Under the pieces are notes generated by a model, which was not told the origin of the DNA, did no database searches, and saw nothing but the letters and a program-made list of their open reading frames with translations. Both the position numbers and the translations under genes were made by a program. From the NCBI RefSeq assembly GCF_022808915.1, contig NZ_JAKZFS010000001.1, positions 310,001 to 374,000 of the forward strand: a stretch of DNA of 64,000 nucleotides, in the 5' to 3' direction. The DNA is from Fundidesulfovibrio terrae. Lineage in GTDB: Bacteria > Desulfobacterota > Desulfovibrionia > Desulfovibrionales > Desulfovibrionaceae. Shown here one piece after another: positions 18,791 to 27,133 of this stretch (position 1 is its first letter; the number at the start of each line of letters is the position of its first letter).

Positions 18791-20494
18791 TCAATCCGAC
18801 ATGACGCGGTTTCGGCCGCCCTGTTTGGCGCGGTACAGAGCCGAATCCACCCGTTGCGTCAGGCTCTCGAGCTCTTCATACGTGGCGCTGGAGGCCACGC
18901 CGAAACTGGCGGTGATGGTGGTCGACGTCGGGAAGGCGGTTTTCTCGATTCCCCTGCGCAGCCGCTCCGCCAGGCGTTCGGCGACATCCAGCCCCGTCTC
19001 CGGGCAGACCACGAGGAACTCCTCTCCTCCCCAGCGGCCCACGGTGTCGGTCTCGCGCGCATTGGCGGTGAGCGCGTCGCCGATCCACCTGAGCACCTGG
19101 TCTCCGGCGTGGTGGCCGAAGGTGTCGTTGATCGACTTGAAATGGTCCACGTCCACCATGATCACGGAAAACGTCTTTTGGTAGCGCTTCACCCGCCTGA
19201 GCTCCGACAGCAGCACCTCGGTGAGCCTGTGCCTGTTGCACAGGCCTGTCAGCGGGTCGGTCTGGGAGAGGATTTCCAGGTCCTTGTTCTTCTCGTCGAG
19301 CTGCCGGTTGATATGGGCCAGTTCCTGGGTGCGCTGGCGGACCTTCTCCTCGAGGTTTTCCACAAGGTCCTTGACCCGGTGGGTCATGGAGTTGAACGTG
19401 TCGGCCAGGACCCCGAGTTCGTCCCCGCTGTCGGCATCCACCGTGATATCCAGGTTCCCGGACCGGAGCTGGTCGGCGCTGCGGGTCATGGCCACGATTT
19501 TTTTGGTGATGCTGGAATTGATGACGAAGGCGATGACGAAGGCGCAGAACATGCCCAGGATGGTCGTGCCCAGGACGGTCATCAGGGCCGCGCGGCTGAC
19601 CCAGTTGATGCGCGCCTGGTAGCGGGCCACCTCCGCAGCGGAAAGGACCTTCAGTTCCTGGGCGATGGGATCGGCCATCCTGGCCTGCAAGGTGAAATCG
19701 TTGATGTTCCCCCGGATGGCCACGTCGACGTCCAGGATCTTGTCCGCAATCTTGGTGTACTCGTCCAGGGAGTCGTCGAGGGCTTTCTTCCGGCTCGCGT
19801 CGAGGCCGCCCGAGCCGGCGGCGCGCGCCAGCCTGCCCAGGGTGTTGAAGGCGGACTGCATGAACGGCCTTTGCCGGGTGATCCGGTACTGCTTCTCGGA
19901 AAGGTCGGCCTCCTGCAGGAGGTACGACAGGCTTTTCGAGTCGGCGACCGCGACCCGCATGGCCTCCATCCGGCCGGTCAGCTGGGTTTCCAGCCCGTTC
20001 TCGGGGTCGCCCAGGACCGACAAGAGGGTCATGTTGTCCAGCAGAACGTCGGCGAACCGTTTCGCCAGGGAGAGGTACAGGGTGACGTCCACGTTGCGCC
20101 GCCGCAGGGCCTGGCTCGGGTGCGCCCCTCCCAGAAGGCCCTTGAGCTCCTCGTTCACCGAGATGACCCTGGCGGTGCTGACGAGGGCCTGGTGCCCGTA
20201 GAGCTCCTGCGCCCGGGCGAAACCCACCTCGGGATAGTAGAGCAGGAAGTCGCGGTAGAGGCGCCGGGCCTTCTCGAGCCCCGCGTCCATCTCGGAGATC
20301 TTCTGGCGGATCTCCATGCTGGTGAGAATGTCCGTTTCCGCCTCATGCACCACCATCAGGGCGTACAGGTTCACCGTGGCCGCCAGCACGACCATGACGA
20401 GCAGGACAGTGAAGGCCAGGCCGAACTTGTACGTGATTCCGAGCCTTCCCCAGAACCGCGCGAGCCCGGGAAATGCAAAGCGGTCAGGGCGCAT
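18791..20494 (-). CDS. Membrane diguanylate cyclase (HAMP-GGDEF)
   Basis: 567 residues. A TM helix at about 20-42, a long periplasmic helical sensor region, a second TM at about 310-335, HAMP, a coiled coil, then a GGDEF domain at about 400-567. The active-site motif is GGEEF and is preceded five residues earlier by RETD, an intact allosteric I-site, so it should synthesise cyclic di-GMP and be product-inhibited. Its ATG overlaps the last 11 bases of the binding-protein gene upstream, which argues that the two products work together: the lipoprotein binds a ligand and this enzyme signals it. Lies on the segment bounded by tRNA-Ser and its 3'-end copy. Confidence 0.9.
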   Translation of the reverse strand: MRPDRFAFPGLARFWGRLGITYKFGLAFTVLLVMVVLAATVNLYALMVVHEAETDILTSMEIRQKISEMDAGLEKARRLYRDFLLYYPEVGFARAQELYGHQALVSTARVISVNEELKGLLGGAHPSQALRRRNVDVTLYLSLAKRFADVLLDNMTLLSVLGDPENGLETQLTGRMEAMRVAVADSKSLSYLLQEADLSEKQYRITRQRPFMQSAFNTLGRLARAAGSGGLDASRKKALDDSLDEYTKIADKILDVDVAIRGNINDFTLQARMADPIAQELKVLSAAEVARYQARINWVSRAALMTVLGTTILGMFCAFVIAFVINSSITKKIVAMTRSADQLRSGNLDITVDADSGDELGVLADTFNSMTHRVKDLVENLEEKVRQRTQELAHINRQLDEKNKDLEILSQTDPLTGLCNRHRLTEVLLSELRRVKRYQKTFSVIMVDVDHFKSINDTFGHHAGDQVLRWIGDALTANARETDTVGRWGGEEFLVVCPETGLDVAERLAERLRRGIEKTAFPTSTTITASFGVASSATYEELESLTQRVDSALYRAKQGGRNRVMSD

Positions 20495-21743
20495 AGGTGT
20501 AGACGGCGTTGGCTTTCAGTCCCGCGATGCCCTTGGAGGGATCGTCCAGGCGCAGGACATTGAAGCTGGGAACGCCGCAATCGCCGAATTCGTTGCAGGT
20601 GAGCGACCCGGTCACGCCCTTGAAGCCCCTGGTGCCGTACAGAGCGTCGCGCAGGGCCTGGCGGCCGATGAGCATGGAGCCGTCCCTCTGTTTCACGGCG
20701 GCTTTCTCAAGGGCGGCAATGAGGATGTTGGCCGCGTCGAAGGCGCTCACGTAATAGTCCGTGCGCGGAGTCTCGCCGTATTTGGCCTGGTATTCGTCCG
20801 CCAGCTTCTGGAGCTCGGGGGTGTGCGGCGCCGGGGTCGGGCCGACGAAATACATGCCCACCGCAGCGGTCGAAACCGCGTCGATGAAGGTCTGGTCGAT
20901 CAGGGAACCGTCGCTCATGAACACCAGGTTTTCGAGGCCGGGTGTCTTCCTGGCCCGCAGCAGCACGTTGTTGCCCTCGGGCTGGAACAGCGGGAAGAAG
21001 ACCAGCTGCGCCTTGGCCTGCAGGACGGCCTCCAGGACCGGCGCCATGTCGGCGTCACCCTTGTTGATGGTGGCGTACAGCACGACTTTTCCGCCCAGGC
21101 GCTCGAACTCCTGTTTGAAGCCGTCGGTCAGCCCCTTGGTGTAGATGTCGCCGTCGTTGATGGTGGCGGCGGAGCGCATGCCCAATTTTTCGTAGGCGTA
21201 GCGGGCCGCGGCGGGGCCGGAGTACTCCTCGTTGGGCGCCGTGCGGAAATAGCCGGCCTGCCACTTCGGAGCCTTCTTCCCCGCGACCGATGTCAGGAAG
21301 GGAGCGGAATTGTTGCCGGAGATCATGGAGAGCCCGGCTTCGGTCATGACCTGGGCGGCGGTGGCGGCGTCCCCGGAGCAGGTCGTGCCGAAGATGGCCG
21401 CCACGGACGGGTCGGATACGATCCTGAGGGCGGAGTTGGCCCCTCCCTCGGGCTTGCAGCCCGTGTCCTCGATGATGAGGCTCGCGTCGTGGCCCAGGAC
21501 CTTGCCGCCGCGCATGGCCAGCGCCAGTTCCATGCCGCGGATCTGGTCCACCCCGATGGAGGCCATCTTGCCGGTGATGGTCTGGATGACGCCGAGCTTC
21601 ACGGGCAGCGCGGCCTCCAGGGTCACGCAGCCCAGTTTGTCCTGGCAGACCTCCCTCGGCTTGTCGGAGGAGCATGCCGCCAACAAGGCGTACACGAGCA
21701 GGACGACGGGCAAAGGCAGCGTTGCGCGGCTGAAGGGGGGCAT
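20484..21743 (-). CDS. Periplasmic ligand-binding lipoprotein (LivK-like, type I PBP)
   Basis: 419 residues from ATG 21743 (GGAG eight bases upstream). The signal peptide ends in the lipobox LLAAC, predicting a lipid-anchored periplasmic protein. The mature part is a two-lobed branched-chain-amino-acid-type binding protein (LGVIQTITGKMASIGVDQIRG; AIFGTTCSGDAATAA; YYVSAFDAANILIAALEK). Two cysteine pairs (CQDKLGC and CNEFGDC) could be disulfides. No permease or ATPase gene accompanies it; its only partner is the overlapping diguanylate cyclase, so a sensory rather than transport role is likely. Ligand unknown. Confidence 0.85.
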   Translation of the reverse strand: MPPFSRATLPLPVVLLVYALLAACSSDKPREVCQDKLGCVTLEAALPVKLGVIQTITGKMASIGVDQIRGMELALAMRGGKVLGHDASLIIEDTGCKPEGGANSALRIVSDPSVAAIFGTTCSGDAATAAQVMTEAGLSMISGNNSAPFLTSVAGKKAPKWQAGYFRTAPNEEYSGPAAARYAYEKLGMRSAATINDGDIYTKGLTDGFKQEFERLGGKVVLYATINKGDADMAPVLEAVLQAKAQLVFFPLFQPEGNNVLLRARKTPGLENLVFMSDGSLIDQTFIDAVSTAAVGMYFVGPTPAPHTPELQKLADEYQAKYGETPRTDYYVSAFDAANILIAALEKAAVKQRDGSMLIGRQALRDALYGTRGFKGVTGSLTCNEFGDCGVPSFNVLRLDDPSKGIAGLKANAVYTYAP

Positions 21744-21867
21744 GCCGGTCTCCAAGGAGGAAAGAGTGTGCAGGGAGAGCCTGTCGACAATTTAGAAGGG
21801 AATCTATTCCAGAAAGGGCATTTAAATCAAGCTGCGGGGCGTCTGCTTGTCGAAAGGCTGTGGTCTG

Positions 21868-21903
21868 TATCGAGGGAACAAATCCCTTCCTCTCGGCCGG
21901 TTT
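21868..21903 (+). repeat. Degraded copy of the tRNA-Ser 3' end (att-like site)
   Basis: 36 bases align with 18599-18635 region of tRNA-Ser (TATCGAGGG..CAAATCCCT..CCTCTC..GCC.GTTT) at 31 of 36 positions. It covers the T-arm, acceptor 3' strand and first bases beyond, but not the rest of the tRNA, and the T-loop is altered (AAC for TTC), so it cannot be a functional tRNA. This is what an attachment-site duplicate left by integration into the tRNA gene looks like. Confidence 0.6.
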
Positions 21904-21988
21904 CAATGATTTCATGCCTCCAGGCGATTTCAGCCGCCGGGGCTTTTGCCTCGCGGGAGGGGCCTCGAGCCCGCGCCGGAGGAGGAAC

Positions 21989-22192
21989 ATGAAGGGAACC
22001 GAACGCAAGAACATCCGGCCGGGACTGCGCGTCCTGGTCGTGCTCAAGAAAGACCAGCGCACCGGCAAGACCACGGAGGGCGTGGTGCGGGACATACTGA
22101 CCAAGGCCCCGGTGCACACGCGGGGCATCAAGGTCCGCCTGGAGGGCGGCGAAGTGGGGCGGGTCTGCGAGATCCTCGGAGGGCAGGGCTGA
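21989..22192 (+). CDS. ywbE: YwbE family protein (DUF2196)
   Basis: 67 residues, behind GGAGGAGG. Starts [20 protein letters not shown] and continues [18 protein letters not shown] and [14 protein letters not shown], the conserved YwbE pattern. A small, basic, soluble protein with a likely SH3/KOW-like beta fold; function unknown. Its TGA overlaps the next ATG (TGATG), so the two are coupled. Confidence 0.85.
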   Translation: MKGTERKNIRPGLRVLVVLKKDQRTGKTTEGVVRDILTKAPVHTRGIKVRLEGGEVGRVCEILGGQG

Positions 22193-22644
22193 TGCACATC
22201 TACGCCGACGCGGACGCCCTTCCCGGAGCCATACGCGACATTCTCTTTCGGGCGGCCGAGCGCCTGCGCCTGAAGCTCACCCTGGTGGCCAACAAGACCC
22301 TCCAGGTGCCGTCTTCCGGGCTTATCGCCGCCATCAGGGTGGGGCAGGGGTTCGACGTGGTGGACGAGGCCATCGCGGGGATGGTCGAGCCGGGCGATCT
22401 GGTGGTCACGGCGGACATCCCCCTGGCGGCCAAGGTCATCGAAAAGGACGCCCACGCCCTGAACCCCCGGGGGGAGCTCTACACCAGGGACAACATCCAG
22501 GGCCGCCTGACCATGCGCAACCTGCTCTACGAGCTGCGCGAAAGCGGCGTCACCACCGGCGGCCCCCCGCCCCTCTCCAGGCGCGACCGCGAGAAGTTCG
22601 CCAACAGCCTGGACAGGTTTTTCCGGGAGAACCTCGGTGCCTGA
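22192..22644 (+). CDS. YaiI/YqxD family protein (DUF188)
   Basis: 150 residues. [65 protein letters not shown] and [11 protein letters not shown] are the family's conserved blocks; the acidic residues in YADADA and VVTADIPLA give it a PIN-like nuclease arrangement, though activity in this family is not established. Coupled to ywbE by a TGATG overlap. Confidence 0.88.
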   Translation: MHIYADADALPGAIRDILFRAAERLRLKLTLVANKTLQVPSSGLIAAIRVGQGFDVVDEAIAGMVEPGDLVVTADIPLAAKVIEKDAHALNPRGELYTRDNIQGRLTMRNLLYELRESGVTTGGPPPLSRRDREKFANSLDRFFRENLGA

Positions 22645-22787
22645 GCAGCGTGGAGGGCGCAGGGCCGTCCATGCGGCCGCATTTGTGTCGCGACTGTTGC
22701 CATGGCCGCGACAACTGAGGTAACAACATGCCATGCTGAGGCGTAAAGCCGGTCATTCCTGACAACCCTCATGATTCGGCGGATTCT

Positions 22788-25625
22788 ATGGGAAAAATGA
22801 CCAGGGACGGGCTGATCTTCGCGTTGCACGCGGCCAGATCCCGTGTTGCCGAGCTTGAGAACCTCCTGGGGCAGGACCCCCCGGGGGAGGGCGGGTGTGA
22901 AAATTCCGACGCGGCCGCCCGGGAGTCGAGCCGGATGCTCGCGCAGATCCTGGACGCCATCCCGGCTCGGGTTTTCTGGAAGGATCTCGATCTCAACTAC
23001 CTGGGCTGCAACAGGCCCTTCGCCGCCGACGCGGGGCTCGACTCCCCCGAGGAGATCGTCGGCAAGAGCGACCTGGAGATGGTCTGGATCGAACAGGCTA
23101 ACGCCTACCGGGCCGACGACCGGGAGGTCATCTCCAGCGGTTTGCCGAAACTGGGGTACGAGGAGGGGCAGACCCACAAGGACGGCCGCACTATCTGGGT
23201 GCGCACCAACAAGGTCCCCCTGCGCGGGCCGGGCGGCGCCATCCGAGGCGTGCTCGGCACCTATGAAGACATCACCGACCGCAAGCTCATCGAGCTGGCC
23301 CTCCGGGAGAGCGAGGAGAAGCACCGGGCCATCGTCACCGCCTTCGACGGCATGATCTACATCTGCTCGGCCGACCACCGCATCACCTTCATGAACCAGG
23401 CCTTCAAGGACATGCTCGGGCGCGACGCCACCGGGGAGAGATGCTTCAACGCCCTGCACGCTCTGGGCGACGTGTGCCCCTGGTGCGTCAGCGAGCGCGT
23501 CCTGGGCGGGGAGACGGTGCGTAAGGAGATGTTCAACGCCACCCTCGGCCGGTGGTTCTATATCGTGAACACTCCCATCCACCATGCGGACGGGACTGTT
23601 TCAAAGCAGGCGCTCATGCTCGACATCACGGAGCGCAAACAGGCCGAGGAGGCCCTGCGCCAGAGCGAGGCCCGCTACAAGCTGCTGCTCGGCAGCGTGA
23701 CCAACTACATCTACACCGTCACCGTGGAGCACGGCCGGGCCGTGTCCACATCCCACGGGCCGGGCTGCGAGGCCGTGACCGGCTACACCCCCGAGGAATA
23801 CGCCGGCGATCCCCTGCTCTGGCACACCATGATCCCCACCGAGGACCGGCAGGCAGTCCTGGACCGGTCGGCCCTGGCCCTGGCCGGAGAGGAGTGCCCG
23901 GCGCTCGAGCATCGGATCGTCCACAAGGACGGCTCGGTCCGTTGGGTGTGCAACACCATGGTTCCCCGCCGGGACGTGTCGGGCTCCGTGATCGCCTACG
24001 ACGGGCTCATCGCCGACATCACCGAACCCAGGCAGATCAAGGAGGAACTCAAGCGCGCCAAGGAGCAGGCCGAGGCGGCCAATACGGCCAAGTCGGAGTT
24101 CCTGGCCAACATGAGCCACGAGATACGCACTCCCATGAACGCCATCCTGGGGCTTACCAAGCTGGCGCTCAGGCGGGACCTGTCGTCGGCCCAGCGGGAA
24201 TTCCTCGAGGGAGTCATGGACGCGGGGGCGTCGCTCATGCAGATCATCAACGATATCCTGGATTTCTCCAAGATCGAGGCCGGGCGGCTCGACCTGGAGT
24301 CCGAGCCCTTCGCCCTCCGCCCCATGCTCGACCGGACCATGAAGAGCTTCGCTCCCCAAGCCCGAAAGAAGGACATCGACCTCAAGCTGCACGTGGACGC
24401 CGCCGTGCCGGACCTCCTCCAGGGCGACCAGGGGCGGCTCAGGCAGGTGGTGGTGAACCTCGTGGGCAACGCCCTGAAGTTCACCCAGACCGGGTCGGTG
24501 GAGCTGTCAGTGGCCCTCCTGGGCGCTCCCGGAAAAGAGCCCGGGGGGCTGGACGAGCGCGAGAAGCTCGAGTTCACGGTGCGCGACACGGGCATCGGCA
24601 TCCCCGCGGACAAGCTGGAGAGCATCTTCGAGAGTTTCACCCAGGCCGATTCCTCCACCACCAAGCTTTTCGGAGGCACGGGGCTTGGCCTGGCCATCTC
24701 CAGGAAACTCACGGCCATGATGGGTGGAGGCATCCAGGTGGAGAGCGAACCGGGCAAGGGGGCCACGTTCCGGTTCACGGCCGTTTTCGGCGTCCCCCCG
24801 GCCGGACGGCGCGGCCACGGGCTCTCCGTGCAGGAGGAGCCCGCCGGAAACGGGGCGCGGCGGGCCCTGCGCATCCTCGTGGCCGAGGACGACAGGATGA
24901 ACCAGATCTTCGCCGAGACCTTCCTGAAGGACGCCGGGCACAGCGTAGCCATAGCCGCCAACGGGAAAGAGGCCGTGGAGCTGTTGCGCATCGAGAATTT
25001 CGACCTGATCCTCATGGACATATCCATGCCCGAGATGGACGGCATCCAGGCCACCCGGGCCATCCGCTCTTCCACGGGGGGGAGCTTCAACCCGGACATC
25101 CCCATCATCGCCATGACCGCCCACGCACTCAAGGGCGACAGGGAGCGCTTTCTGGCCGCGGGCATGAACGGCTACATAGCCAAGCCCGTGGAATTCGAGG
25201 AGCTCGTGCGGGTGGTGGCGCAGGCCGCTGACACGGGCTCCGGGGTGTTCGCGGTTTCCGGCTCCCGGATTCTCCAGTCGGAATCGAGCCTGCCCGACCT
25301 GGACAAGGACTGGTTCGACGCCCACTTCGCGGACAAGCCCGAAGTCAGGAAGCACCTTGTGGAGGTCTTCATGCGCGAATTGCCTAGGCGCATCGAGGAG
25401 ATCAAGGCCGCCCTGGCCGCAGGTGACCGCAAGAGGCTCGCGGAATCCGCCCATACCCTCAAGGGGGCTTCCGGGGTCATCGGGGCGGCCCGGGTGCGCC
25501 AGAGCGCCCTGGATCTGGAACAGGCCGGCCGCAACGGGGATATGCCCCTGGCCGGAGAGTTCTTCCGTGACCTGGACGCCGCCGCCGCCCGGCTGCTGGA
25601 GCTCCTCGCCCATGACTTCCGGTGA
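22788..25625 (+). CDS. Soluble hybrid histidine kinase (PAS-PAS-PAS-HK-REC-HPt)
   Basis: 945 residues, no membrane helices. A short coiled N-terminus, then three PAS/PAC units (about 50-165, 175-290, 305-420), of which the second has a Cys pair (DVCPWC). HisKA with H444 (NMSHEIRTP), HATPase boxes (NLVGNALKF, DTGIGIP, GTGLGLA), receiver with D744 (LILMDISMP), and an HPt domain with H889 (ESAHTLKGASG). All four phosphorelay stations are in one chain, so the output must be a separate regulator, none of which is adjacent. Start at ATG 22788; ATG 22797 is an alternative. A cytoplasmic signal (redox or gas) is plausible given the PAS domains and cysteines. Confidence 0.92.
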   Translation: MGKMTRDGLIFALHAARSRVAELENLLGQDPPGEGGCENSDAAARESSRMLAQILDAIPARVFWKDLDLNYLGCNRPFAADAGLDSPEEIVGKSDLEMVWIEQANAYRADDREVISSGLPKLGYEEGQTHKDGRTIWVRTNKVPLRGPGGAIRGVLGTYEDITDRKLIELALRESEEKHRAIVTAFDGMIYICSADHRITFMNQAFKDMLGRDATGERCFNALHALGDVCPWCVSERVLGGETVRKEMFNATLGRWFYIVNTPIHHADGTVSKQALMLDITERKQAEEALRQSEARYKLLLGSVTNYIYTVTVEHGRAVSTSHGPGCEAVTGYTPEEYAGDPLLWHTMIPTEDRQAVLDRSALALAGEECPALEHRIVHKDGSVRWVCNTMVPRRDVSGSVIAYDGLIADITEPRQIKEELKRAKEQAEAANTAKSEFLANMSHEIRTPMNAILGLTKLALRRDLSSAQREFLEGVMDAGASLMQIINDILDFSKIEAGRLDLESEPFALRPMLDRTMKSFAPQARKKDIDLKLHVDAAVPDLLQGDQGRLRQVVVNLVGNALKFTQTGSVELSVALLGAPGKEPGGLDEREKLEFTVRDTGIGIPADKLESIFESFTQADSSTTKLFGGTGLGLAISRKLTAMMGGGIQVESEPGKGATFRFTAVFGVPPAGRRGHGLSVQEEPAGNGARRALRILVAEDDRMNQIFAETFLKDAGHSVAIAANGKEAVELLRIENFDLILMDISMPEMDGIQATRAIRSSTGGSFNPDIPIIAMTAHALKGDRERFLAAGMNGYIAKPVEFEELVRVVAQAADTGSGVFAVSGSRILQSESSLPDLDKDWFDAHFADKPEVRKHLVEVFMRELPRRIEEIKAALAAGDRKRLAESAHTLKGASGVIGAARVRQSALDLEQAGRNGDMPLAGEFFRDLDAAAARLLELLAHDFR

Positions 25626-25701
25626 GCCGTCCGGATACGTCCGCGCCTGATCTCCGGCCCGCGGGCCCGGAGGTGTTCCCATCCCCCTGAAACGAGGAAG
25701 G

Positions 25702-25727
25702 CCCCGGGCGGCAAGAGCCGCCCGGGG
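25702..25727 (+). terminator. Hairpin after hybrid kinase
   Basis: Perfect 11-bp stem CCCCGGGCGGC / GCCGCCCGGGG with an AAGA loop, 76 bases after the stop. No T-tract; possible terminator or 3' barrier. Confidence 0.55.
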
Positions 25728-25739
25728 TCGCGCGTGGAG

Positions 25740-25786
25740 CCCCCGGGAAGACGGTGTGGGTGGGGGGGTGTCGGTCTTCCCGGGGG
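25740..25786. repeat. 13-bp inverted repeat with a G-rich loop
   Basis: Arms CCCCCGGGAAGAC (25740-25752) and GTCTTCCCGGGGG (25774-25786) pair perfectly around a 21-nt loop of almost only G and T, including seven consecutive G. It lies between two convergent genes and could be a strong hairpin or fold into a quadruplex-like structure. Confidence 0.7.
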
Positions 25787-25872
25787 AATGACAGGTGCGT
25801 CGAACGTTTGGCGGAGGCCTGGGGGCGGCCTCCCCGGTCCTGGGAGGCCGCCCTTCGGACGCCGGCTGGCAG

Positions 25873-26868
25873 CTACGCGGCGGTTCTCTTCTCCCAGTCG
25901 CGCAGGGCTATCTTGAGGGCTCCCACGGTGAAGGTGTCGCAGTCGAGCTTGGGGTACACCCTGGGGAGCATGGGACGGATGTCCTCATTGCTCAGGGTGT
26001 AGCACTCGTAGACGCTCTTGCCCTTGATCAGGGCGGTGAGCGCGGCCAGGCACTGCTTGCTGTAATCGCAGCCCGCGGCCATGCCGCCCGCGTCCGCGAT
26101 CATGTCGTCGGCGATGCGCAGCTCGACGCGGATGGAGTTCTTACAGGTGGTGCAGCCGTGGCTGCCCACGGCGTTGGCTCCGGCCACCGGCAGCTCCAGC
26201 GGGCCGCCGCCGATTTCGCAGGGAGGCGCGGCCTGGTCGGGCGCGGCCTTGGCCACGGCAGGAGCGGGGGCCTCCTCCCGCTTGGCGCTCTTCTTGCGGG
26301 GCGCGGCCGCCGCGGCCTCGATGCCCAGTTCGCGGCGCACCTCGTCCAGGTCGATGATCCTGGGGTCCACCAGGGTGAAGCCGCAGCTGCCGCCCCAGTC
26401 CTGGTCGTCGGCGAAGGACCCGCCGTAGCGGACGTCGTCCAGGATGAGGAAGTCCTGTTCGCCCAGGATGCGGTCCCAGCGGTGGACGAAGAAGTCGAAC
26501 TTGTCGGGATCGAAGCTTTCGACGCCGCGCCAGGTCCAGGTCATGTGGCAGTATTCGTCGTCGTAACCCAGCAGGGCCAGGTACTTGGCCCGGCTCTCCA
26601 GGTAGTGCCGGCGGCGCAGCAGCACGGCGGACTCCGGAATGGCGGCGGTGTCGAACGGAATGCGGTTGCCGTCCACGGAGACGGTCACGGCGCATTCGTC
26701 GTCGAACTTCATGCCGCAGGTGCTGGTGTTGCCGTTGCGCCACCAGTGGATGTACTTCTTGGTGTAGAACTTGCGCCCGAGCGCCTGGATGCGCTCCACG
26801 GTCTTGGCGGAAACCGGATGCAGGGAGAGGTCGCAGCGACGGCCCTTGATGGCGAGTGTGAGTTCCAT
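25873..26868 (-). CDS. Fusion of an unknown domain to an IscU/NifU-N-like domain
   Basis: 331 residues from ATG 26868 after GAGGAGGAAGGG. Residues about 235-331 follow the IscU scaffold plan: C242 (GCTTCKNSIRVELRI), C267 (MAAGCDYS, then IKGKSVYE as in IscU's VKGKSLDE) and C310 (KLDC, where IscU has IHC), then ALKIALRDW. The three cluster-ligating Cys are kept, while the Asp after the first (IscU CGD) is replaced (CKN). Residues 1-180 form a domain I do not recognise, rich in Trp, Asp and Cys (KYIHWWRNGNTSTCGMKFDD), joined by an Ala/Pro linker (about 185-230). It may bind or carry an Fe-S cluster. Divergent from a sigma-54 activator, behind a candidate sigma-54 promoter. Confidence 0.7.
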   Translation of the reverse strand: MELTLAIKGRRCDLSLHPVSAKTVERIQALGRKFYTKKYIHWWRNGNTSTCGMKFDDECAVTVSVDGNRIPFDTAAIPESAVLLRRRHYLESRAKYLALLGYDDEYCHMTWTWRGVESFDPDKFDFFVHRWDRILGEQDFLILDDVRYGGSFADDQDWGGSCGFTLVDPRIIDLDEVRRELGIEAAAAAPRKKSAKREEAPAPAVAKAAPDQAAPPCEIGGGPLELPVAGANAVGSHGCTTCKNSIRVELRIADDMIADAGGMAAGCDYSKQCLAALTALIKGKSVYECYTLSNEDIRPMLPRVYPKLDCDTFTVGALKIALRDWEKRTAA

Positions 26869-26934
26869 GTCCCTTCCTCCTCATATATGTCGGGTGCTGC
26901 CCGGCAACCCTTGGGATTTTCCGGATCGTGCCCA

Positions 26935-27020
26935 CGCTCCGGCTTGTGTGAAAATAAGCACAAAGCGGGCCATCCGTGATTGTCGTTAAATTTTAGCATA
27001 TTGCTGATTTTGCCGGAGCG
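26935..27020. promoter_or_regulatory. Pair of inverted 9-mers, possible activator sites
   Basis: CGCTCCGGC at 26935-26943 and its exact reverse complement GCCGGAGCG at 27012-27020 flank the candidate sigma-54 promoter in the divergent intergenic region (centre-to-centre 77 bases). One overlaps the predicted start region, the other lies upstream where an enhancer-binding protein would sit. Confidence 0.35.
26958..26972 (-). promoter_or_regulatory. Candidate sigma-54 promoter for the IscU-like fusion gene
   Basis: On the minus strand TGGCCCGCTTTGTGC has TGG and GC with the required 10-nt gap. The -24 half is TGGC; the -12 half is GTGC rather than TTGC. Transcription would start near 26946, giving a leader of about 78 nt. 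The divergent gene at 27134 encodes a sigma-54 activator, which makes the call more credible. Confidence 0.5.
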
Positions 27021-27133
27021 CCGTCAGGCTGGGATGGCGAAAAAATCGTCCCTTTCGCGTTGACCGGGCGGGGCGGCGGGGGCAAGATGGAACCGGGTAG
27101 CGTGGGGAGGAACCAAGCCGAGAAAGGGGCGTT

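Noticed and set aside
21868-21903. A second tRNA-Ser gene
   Set aside because: Only the 3' part is present, with a changed T-loop and no acceptor 5' strand or anticodon arm; scored as an att-like remnant instead.
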